Source: Tubulanus polymorphus
Taxonomy: Eukaryota > Nemertea > Palaeonemertea > Tubulaniformes > Tubulanidae
DNA length: 64,000 bases
Assembly: GCF_964204645.1 (NCBI RefSeq)
Contig: NW_027437438.1
Coordinates: 62,001-126,000 of the forward strand
Reading direction: 5' to 3'
Within the stretch, counting starts at the first letter, position 1; each line of letters begins with the position of its first letter. Below the pieces are notes generated by a model that saw nothing but the letters and a program-made list of their open reading frames with translations, did no database searches and was not told the origin of the DNA. The translations under genes and the position numbers were made by a program. Of the stretch, positions 56,081 to 64,000 are shown piece by piece.

Positions 56081-56345
56081 CAGACAGACAGACAGACAGA
56101 CCGACCGACCGACCGACCGACCGACCGACCGACCGACCGACCGACCGACCGACCGACCGACCGACCGACCGACCGACCGACCGACCGACCGACCGACCGA
56201 CCGACCGACCGACCGACCGACCGACCGACCGACCGACCGACCGACCGACCGACCGACCGACCGACCGACCGACCGACCGACCGACCGACCGACCGACCGA
56301 CCGACACGACAGACACGACAGACAGACAGACAGACACGACGACGA
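56081..56345. repeat. (CCGA)n microsatellite, about 50 units
   Basis: A GACA run (56083-56098), then uninterrupted CCGA repeats to about 56304, then CACGACAGA variants. All six frames stay open as repeated four-residue peptides (for example DRPT, VGRS), which is a property of the repeat and not evidence of genes. Confidence 0.95.
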
Positions 56346-57252
56346 TGCCATAGATGGGTTCGTCTGACGACGAAACCCATCAATAAAACTATATTTTGAA
56401 CGGTATTCCTGGAATTTTACAATCCAAGGTCGCAATCAATGTCCGATTAGCAAAGTTGTCTGAGCATGGCTGCGCCATATCCAGAATCAAATTGTTAAAT
56501 CCGATGTAATAAAATATTTTTAATGATGTTGATCTCAGTGCCGACATCACGAATTGATTGAAATAAGAAAAAAAAAATATTTACGAGAATGGACAGTTTG
56601 GTAGTCGGTCGGCCGCATGTGTTTTTGAAAAAAGTAATTTCACCTGAAATTTTGAAAAAGGGTCTGTAGGCAATTAAATTTTATTCTACAAATGAATATT
56701 TGTTACAACGGAATATCGGGATTTCTTTTGGCGTGGCCGTATTGTTATTTGTTTGAGAATTTGTATTTTGAATTCTAATTACGTGAGAATTTGTATCTAT
56801 TACTATTTGTCTGAGAATTTGTATGTTGTTTACTATTTTTCTGGGAATTCGTATCTAGCCTGCAACAGATGTAAAGAGAATCTGCTGCCGTACTTAGTGT
56901 TGTCAGGGCTGCAGATGGAAGGGTGTCTTCTGTTTTCAATTTTTTTGGTGTAAGCATTTGATTTTTCATTATGTGGTCTCTTCTTCCTTTCTTATAAATA
57001 TATGGATTAAACACGTAATATATGGATAAAACCATGTCATTTAAATTCGCTCCATTAGTATAAGTAATAGGCTCAGCCTATGTTTGGTCGAGACCGAGAA
57101 CGAAAAAGTGATCCTGATTTATTACTTGTATTCTTTTCTCGAATATCAGACGTTGTTACGGTCTCTTACAACGAGAAGGAACAAAGGCTATTTCAAAAGA
57201 TACAAAGTTTCTAAGATACTATTTTAGTCCATTTTCAATGACATCTCTAAAC
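56346..57252. other. No gene recognised
   Basis: Short diverged tandem words TGAGAATTTGTAT at 56755-56855; nothing coding. Confidence 0.35.
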
Positions 57253-57306
57253 TCACCGATTTGAAGTTCTCATTTTCACCATGGATGACGTCAAGTTTTT
57301 CAGCTA

Positions 57307-57624
57307 GTGTCAGACTGGGAAAGAGACATTGTGTTGATTCAGTTGTTGCAGATCGTTGCTGTTGGGCCAGTATGTGTCACTACCTATTTGTGGTATGTTG
57401 GCATGCGGAAGTGCTACGCGTTGATGCTAGCAGTCAATGTCGTTTACATTGAGTCTGAGAAGCACTGCAAATTTGTTAGATCATGGCCCAATACGACGGT
57501 CAGCATATTATTTCTGATTGATTTAGGTTGGTACGGTTTTTCCTGTTATTATAGTTTGGAATTGTGTATTTTAGTCAATCACTGTGACGATGAATCCTTA
57601 ATGAGGATTGAATTCAGTGAATAA
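57307..57624 (+). other. Open frame of unknown identity
   Basis: A TTTTTCAG precedes an open frame with MSDWERDIVLIQLLQIVAVG and hydrophobic stretches (VCVTTYLWYVG, VSILFLIDLGWYGF), as for a membrane protein. No family recognised; it could be an exon or chance. Confidence 0.25.
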
Positions 57625-57819
57625 ACAAGACAATTCGATACTACGTATCTATGTCCCCCGCGATAGCCAGTATAGAATGAATGACCCCTGAAGACACTGA
57701 TATTTGGTATAGAAAAATGATGAGTGTATCCAGGGATAACCATACTATGAAATATCATTTTCCTGCTATGAATGGTTATTTAAGAATTGAGTTTACAGGG
57801 TTTTAGGCAAACGACGTCT

Positions 57820-58512
57820 ACCAACCTTGACCTTTGACCCTAGAACTGCAAAATCACTAATGCACATCCTCTTCCCAGGGGTAATCATACTATGAAATAG
57901 CATTGTTCCGTTATCAATGGTTCTTCTTGAATCGTTTTTACAAGCTTTCATATGAATGATATCTAGTGACCTTGACCTTTTCCCCAAAATCAATAGGGCA
58001 CATCCTCTCCCTAGGGGTAATCATATGATGTAATATCGTTGTATTGCTATCAACAGTTCTTTCTGAATCACATTCACGACACAAGGTTTCACGTGAATGA
58101 CCTGAAGTGACCTTGACCTTTGATCCCAGAATCAATAGGGCACATCCTCTCCCTCGGGGTAATCATTCTACGTAATATCATGGTCCTGCTATCAACGGTT
58201 CTTCTTGAATGACGTTCACAAGGTTTCACATGAATATCCTGTAGTGACCTTGACCTTTGGTCCTTGGACCCCAAAATCAATAGGGCACATCCTCTGCCTA
58301 GGGGTAATCATACTACGTTATATCATGGTCCTATAATCGACGGTTCTTCTTGAATCACGTTCACAAGGTTTTACATGAATGACCTGTAGTGACCTTGACC
58401 TTTGATCATTGGACCCAAGAATCATTAGGGCACATCCTCTCCCTAGGGGTAATCATACTGTGTAATATCATAGTCCTGCGATCAACGGTTCTTCTTGAAT
58501 CGCGTTCCTACG
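57820..58512. repeat. About 130-bp minisatellite, five to six units, with TGACCTTGACC box
   Basis: Each unit has TGACCTTGACCTTTG, AATCAATAGGGCACATCCTC, CCTAGGGGTAATCATACTA, a CTATCAACGGTTCTTCTTGA segment and a CACAAGGTTTCACATGAATG segment. Units start near 57825, 57969, 58108, 58244 and 58388. Minus-strand open frames beginning MILGSK are repeat shadows. Confidence 0.9.
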
Positions 58513-58619
58513 CCGCGCGGGGAACAATAAATGAAACGAAAATACATCTGATGATTTGGTTTATTGTTGAAGTTGGATTTTGCAGTGGAGAACTACACCA
58601 GGTATATAAAGGTCAGACA

Positions 58620-58790
58620 CTGACGATCTGCGCGAACCAGTTACGCGATCGCGTAATGATCAGTTGCGCGAGTTGTTACTTCGCGCAGCTAGGATATTTT
58701 CATGATCAGTTGCGCAAGGTAATTAGACCGGGTACTTCGCGCAGCTGATAGTAATGATCAGCTGCGCGAGGTTATTAGACCCGGTACGTC
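58620..58790. repeat. GCGC-rich hairpin array
   Basis: TTACGCGATCGCGTAA (58641-58656, perfect palindrome) is followed by three units of about 45-55 bp starting TGATCAGYTGCGC. The first two can fold on a TCGCGCAGCT partner and two contain ATTAGACC(C/G)GGTAC. Confidence 0.7.
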
Positions 58791-60989
58791 GTACTATCAA
58801 AGATTTCTGTTGCAGGCGCGTATATTTTATTTTACCTCTACTTAGTGCGATGATTTTTCGGGAGAGCGGGATTTCAAGTGACAATTTTTTTCAATGGATT
58901 TCCCGACGATGACAAACAGACGAGAAAAACGACAGTTTAGCAGAGAACATTAAATACACGTATACTGATCGAGAGAAAAAGTCGAGTATTAAATAAAAAT
59001 TCTGTTCATCACTAATGAAATCATACACATGTAAACACTTTGACTAAACATTATATGCGAACATTATATATAAAAATATTAAAATAACACGTTAAACGTT
59101 AACGTTAAACACCCACAGATTGAAGAGAAAAAAGGTATCTCTTTTCATGGTCTGTAGTTAGCATTTTTTAGTTTTTGGATTCATTTATTGCGCGATGTAG
59201 GACAAAAATGATACCTTATTTCTCATTTTTCCCCAAGTTAATTTTACACATAGCCGGCCACTTATGTATAAAGTATTCAAATAATTCTACAAACAAGTAA
59301 TTTTTAGACCCGACAGCTAAGAAAATGAGTTGGCGAGCATTTCTATTTGGAATTTACTTAATTACCAGGCATGAGATGGAGGCCCTAATTTTTTTGCCAT
59401 AAATTCGTTCTCCTTCCTGCATTATATATATACATCATATTTATCATTTTGCATCAATCTAATTATTAAGATTTTCTTTTTGGTCAATAAATAAGTTATT
59501 TTCTGAAGGCACCTGGCTATAACTTGATATAGCCTGAAGGCCTGACTGGCTATAACTTGATCACTCTGAATATACACATTTATCATGAATTTCTGCCGTT
59601 AACTAATTATAAGTCCAGTATAAACTACTACGTAAATGCATTTTTAAACTCTGAAGTACCGGTCCAGTGTTGGCTCCTGAGGTAACGAACAATGAAATCA
59701 TTATAATCGGTACCGGTTTTCTTTAGTATTAGATTCGAATGCGAGTAATCTTCTTACAATAAGTAGCCAAAATGTAAAACGCAGCAGAAATTGTGGCATA
59801 TGCATGTGCATTAATTAGTAATCCCATTCGCCCATTTATTTTAAAACGCCAGCACAATGTTTGCCAATCGTACCAGGAACCCTAATTTCTTCATAATTAT
59901 CGTATGTAATTGGTCTAGAAATTCTGAATTCAAAGACTTTAATACGACAACTTCAATGAAAATCTATGATAAAGTTTATTTCATTCAAGAAACTTATTTC
60001 ACTGTATGAAAAGTCGGTTTCCAGTCGGTTCCGGTAGGCTCCAGTCAGATTTAATAGGAGCCTCTTGAATCGATATAGTTGGCTTTAATAACGGTAGAGC
60101 GAAATAAAACATACAAACTTTAAGTCCAACAAGTAGCCAGCTTCACAGTTTGGATTAAAAGCTGAATCAAAGACCATGTATCCAACTTTTGAGCCAAAGC
60201 GTTTACTTTTTCTTAGTAGCCGCAATTAACACTTATCGGCTACTTTTCTGTACATCTAAAAACAGTCACTCTGAAATAGTCTACCTTTCAATTCGGTTGG
60301 TTTTTTTCAAGAGGGTCATCCGTTGGTATTTTTAAATGCTCTCAATAGAGGCTTGCATGTATGGCAAACCAATAGTGCTGAATCAATTTAGAGTACCGGT
60401 AGAGGTAAAAGAAAACATACGAAGTTGAATAAAGAGCCAGTTTAACAGGTTGAATTAGTAACTGAACCAGATATCATAAAAGGTTCCTGGTTCCTTATTC
60501 GAAGGTGACATTTGTATAAGGTATTGAATCAGGGACCAGTACTCAGATTCACTGGGGGTATCTCTGCAAGTTGTTTTGATGGACAGAATCAAGGAATAAA
60601 TTTCTCATATGTGTGGCTTGATAATAGATTGATGGATGTGTGTTTTCATAGACTGTGTGTTTTCATTCCTCACCCAACAACAAGACTTAAAGACTTCCTT
60701 TGCACTAAACATGACTTTATTTTCTTGTATGATCAATAATGATTGCGGTGATAGTGATCCAATCAAGTAAGAAAAGTATTCTTGCTAAGTCTGTCCAAAA
60801 ACTCCACGATTGTTCTTGTTGGTCGTCCTACAACAACGAAAAATACCCATTGAAAATTAATAAAATATAAAGTACCCCGGTAGTCAAATACCAAAAGACG
60901 ATGTGAAATTTGTTTGTTATTTAATGTCTTTGACATACACTCAGCAATCTTCCAGCCATGTCATTCTTTATGGCATACCCACTTGGGAA
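58791..60989. other. No gene recognised
   Basis: AT-rich DNA. CCAGTCGG words at about 60013-60045 echo the array at 39155-39245. An open frame at 60512-60739 has no recognisable domain. Confidence 0.4.
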
Positions 60990-62196
60990 GTGGTTTCAAA
61001 TGCTCAACAATCTAACACTTTCGATATTCAACGCCCCCTGGTGACCATATACAACAACCAATGACCTTGAAACTCACCACAATCATAGAACATGTCAGCA
61101 GCTACGATGATTTTGTAATTGATTGTGATAACAAAATATGCCACGTTCCCAATTTGATATGGAAATACTGAGTTATTCTACTATTCAACGCCCCCTGGTG
61201 ACCATATGCAAAACCCAATCACCTTGAAACTCACCACAATCATAGAACATGTCATGAGCCACAACTTTGCAATCGATCATGGTAATAAAATATGCCTAGG
61301 TGCCAATATAATAAGAAAATACTAAGTTATTCTAATATTCAACGCCCCCTAGTGACTATAAAGAACAACTAATGTCCTAAAAACTCACAACTATCATAGA
61401 CGATGTCATGAGCTACAACTTTGCAATTGATTGTGGTAACAAAATATGCATAGGTACCAATAAAATATTGAAATACTAAGTTATTGTATTATTCATCGCC
61501 CCCTGGTGGCCATATACAAAAAAAGCAATGACCTTGAAACTCACCAATATCATAGAACACGTTGTCAGCTACAACCTTCCAATCAATTGTGGTTACTAAA
61601 TATGCTTAGGTATCAATATGATGTGGAAAAAATTTTTTCCCACCTACGAATGAGTACTGATGACACCTAGATGGCCGCCGATTGCGTCATAATTGGCTGA
61701 TCAAAAATACCTATCTCAGGTATAAAAGATCCCTTTCCAAAGAATACCCATCACAAATTGCAAAGAAAAATGGCAAACCAGTAGGAAGCTACAGGACTCA
61801 GAATTCGGGCTAAAATTGACATTTTTGGGCACAAAAAAGGTCATAGGATGGCCATCTTGAGTCTGATCGACCCAATTTTTCTCACGCTGATGGGCCCTTG
61901 GGGGTTCCAAATATACATGAAAGATCAAGGTAATTGATCTAAGCGTCTTCAAAATTTCCCTCAAAAAGTTCAAAATGTGTAAAAAGTCGGTCGGTCTGTC
62001 AAGTCAGCCATCTTGGATCTGACCGGGCCAGTTTTGGGCTGAAGATGTGTCTAGGGTCATGTGTAACACAAATATCAAGACATTGAAGCGTCTTCAAAAC
62101 TTCCCAAAATAACTGGATTCCGTCTACGGACGGACGAACGAAAAGCGAACGCAACAGCCCGCTGGTAATAAAGTCCCGAGTGGGCTAAAAACTATA
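60990..62196 (-). repeat. Repeat family X, copy B, with internal 155-bp tandem units
   Basis: Reverse complement of 52548-53450. The terminal hairpin region (AGCCCGCTGG...GTGGGCTAAAA) is at 62155-62196. The unit beginning TTCAACGCCCCCTGGTGACC recurs at about 61027, 61187, 61339 and 61494 (one variant TTCATCG), so this copy has amplified the segment that copy A holds once. Confidence 0.75.
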
Positions 62197-63811
62197 GTAG
62201 AGTATTGTAGAGCAAGAACCTGGTCAATAATACCAATTTCACACAGAAATTTGGTTGCTTTCGATGACCTATATATGCCAAACATAGGACTCGTCCAACT
62301 CCCATCATGAACCCACACTTTAAGTATGAATAAATTCTGTGTAAAAATCTTCACCTTACAGCAGTAACAAGCTCCAAATTGGCAATTTTAGACACCGGCA
62401 TAACAGTGGCGGCCATCATGGATGGCCTGATTCAAAGCAGAAGGGAAAAGCTCCCGAATTGCTAATCTACTCATCAAATTAAATGTGGCGGTCATCTTTG
62501 ATGACCTATATCCGCAAAAAAAAGGGTTCATTCTCCTCACACCTAAAACAAACATACCAAAATCAACCAAAAGTTAAGCCTGTAGAGCGGGAACAATATC
62601 TGCATGCCTGCCTGGACGGACAGACAGACAACACAGGTGTTTACGATACCTCTTGCATTCTTGGGTCGATGGGTAATAATAAATTTGCGTCAAACATCCC
62701 TTTGTGGACTTGGCATTTGAAGACAGAAATCCATTAAGACTTTTTTGGTAGCACAGCGCACACAGTACATGAATTCAATTCAAATTAGGTGTACCATTAC
62801 ACTAGATGAGCCAGTATGCCTCTGATACCCTGCCTATAAGCTATGTATGGTGCTAGAGCAATTGCTCAGGTAACAAACAGGTAAGATTGTCTACACCAAT
62901 TGAAAACTGGGGTATTGTAGCTAGGTAGATATTATTAGGTAAATAGGAATGGACCTCATACTAAGTCAAAACTTTGTACCAAGTTTTACATTTATTTCTG
63001 GAGTAATGAAGGATTTGATCATGCTAACATAGTTTCTCAATGTGGCCCCCTGCATAAAATTCGATGTTCTTAGGTGGATACTTCAACCGTTATAGATGGA
63101 TATATAATAAGAAAAGGCATGCATTTGAAATGATTATACATGTACATAGATGCGCTGAAACTATTTAATCTATCTACATGATTAAAAACCCTATACAGGC
63201 GCAATTGGTAGGAAAAATTAATCACAGCATGCGCTCTGGCTTTCAGTGTTCGATGACTGCTGAGCGACTACAATAACAGATGGAATGGACTAATCACTTT
63301 ACCTACCAGACATGGCTCCCTTTGAGAGATATGGGTATTCACCAGAATGGTTTTCCATTATTCCAGCAATATCTAGATGCAACCAATTTTTGTTTGTGAC
63401 AAATTCCTAGAAAAAATAGATTTTGATATTCATTTTACTGTAAAAAATCGCCTAGGTCGCCTCAATTTACGAATACATCGGAGGTCTCCTTTTGCCGGCC
63501 GATTTCCACCAATAAACACGAACAATGATATAACAACGGCTGCTTTATTCTACCACAAGAGAAAAAGAGACCGCTTCTGGTCTATTGCAGCGGTCAATCA
63601 CAATCCTGACTCCCCTCCTTACGTATCGACGCTTAATCGACATCAATAGATCGTCGTTGTCCGAATGTTTGAATTTCCTGATAGGATCGTTCATCTGACT
63701 ATTAATAGCCAGTGTATTGGTGATGTCTTGTCGATAAAATTTTTCAAAAACGGCGTTGGCGTGGCCATATATATGAAAGTGTCGTTTAATTTTTTTTCAA
63801 TGTGATATATG
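62197..63811. other. No gene recognised
   Basis: Contains the word GATGGCGGCCATC-like GGCGGCCATCATGG at about 62410 and a GACGGACAGACAGACA stretch at 62615, resembling pieces of the neighbouring repeat. Open frame 63377-63649 is domain-free. Confidence 0.4.
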
Positions 63812-64000
63812 AACAAGTGCCCCAATGGGCACAATGGCCAGCCTGTCAGATTTGCTTTTTATAAATGATGTAATCTGTGGGTTATATTTATCAATATACA
63901 CTCCCTGCTCAATATCATTTACATAGTAAAATCGTGTGTTAACACAGACAGCAGGAACGAATGTAATATAGAAATACTAAGTTATTGTATTGTTCAACGC
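63812..64000 (-). repeat. Repeat family X, copy C (runs off the window)
   Basis: Reverse complement of about 53418-53605, including the palindromic end (GTGCCCCAATGGGCAC) and GATGTAATCTGTGGGTTATA. The rest presumably continues past 64000. Confidence 0.8.

Noticed and set aside
56033-56435. Long open frames on both strands over the CCGA array
   Set aside because: They are produced by a tetranucleotide repeat that lacks stops in every frame; no start context or flanking coding sequence.
57793-58280. Repeated minus-strand frames starting MILGSK
   Set aside because: Translation of the tandem minisatellite; no independent coding evidence.

Overview
This window looks like intergenic and repeat-rich DNA of an animal, most likely an aquatic invertebrate. 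The inference rests on GT-AG introns, low coding density, AT-rich sequence, and a mix of element classes typical of invertebrates: a Polinton/Maverick, BEL/Pao and Gypsy LTR elements, PIF/Harbinger, a Mutator-like (MULE) transposase gene, a LINE, many small inverted-repeat elements and several minisatellites. I found no bacterial operon, no rRNA, no convincing tRNA and no recognisable single-copy host gene. Almost every coding stretch comes from a transposable element, and most are broken.

Layout. 0-6.5 kb: a small TA-flanked inverted-repeat element, then unannotatable DNA. 6.55-9.55 kb: a broken Polinton relic (HNH tail, two small conserved genes, internally deleted integrase, zinc-finger fragment). 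10.44-11.0 kb: BEL integrase relic, minus strand. 11.0-23.4 kb: a second BEL element (LTR, tRNA-Tyr-like primer site, gag) whose 5' LTR is split by a 10.57-kb Polinton (11207-21778). That Polinton has 385-388-bp inverted repeats and a perfect 6-bp target duplication. 23.4-30.4 kb: a Harbinger transposon whose transposase intron holds a Gypsy element (24991-29506). 30.4-31.5 kb: an SGNH-hydrolase-like fragment bracketed by 41-bp direct repeats. 31.98-38.36 kb, minus strand: the best-preserved gene structure, at least nine exons joining a PHD-like finger, an OTU-like region, an RVSF linker and a MULE transposase. 39.2-41.1 and 44.9-49.0 kb: Gypsy remains. 49.2-51.3 kb: a 5'-truncated LINE. 52.5-64 kb: inverted copies of one repeat family, Gypsy fragments, a (CCGA)n microsatellite, a minisatellite carrying nuclear-receptor-like half-sites, and a GC-rich hairpin array.

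How the parts fit. In the intact Polinton, a zinc-finger gene, a protein-primed DNA polymerase and a second zinc-finger gene run on the plus strand. An HNH nuclease, two small proteins of unknown role, an integrase with chromodomain-like tail and a packaging-type ATPase run on the minus strand. No capsid or protease gene is visible. Comparing the two Polinton copies shows that each in-frame stop I could compare in either copy is a private mutation, so the genes are decayed rather than recoded.

Three small elements (16784-17064, 34082-34949, 54958-55415) share CAGGSGCGGATCCAG-like ends and 5-bp target duplications. Removing each one with a single copy of its duplication makes the interrupted coding frame continuous, which independently supports their boundaries. 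This family and the palindrome-tipped Polinton are the observations I would follow first, together with the multi-exon PHD-OTU-MULE gene.
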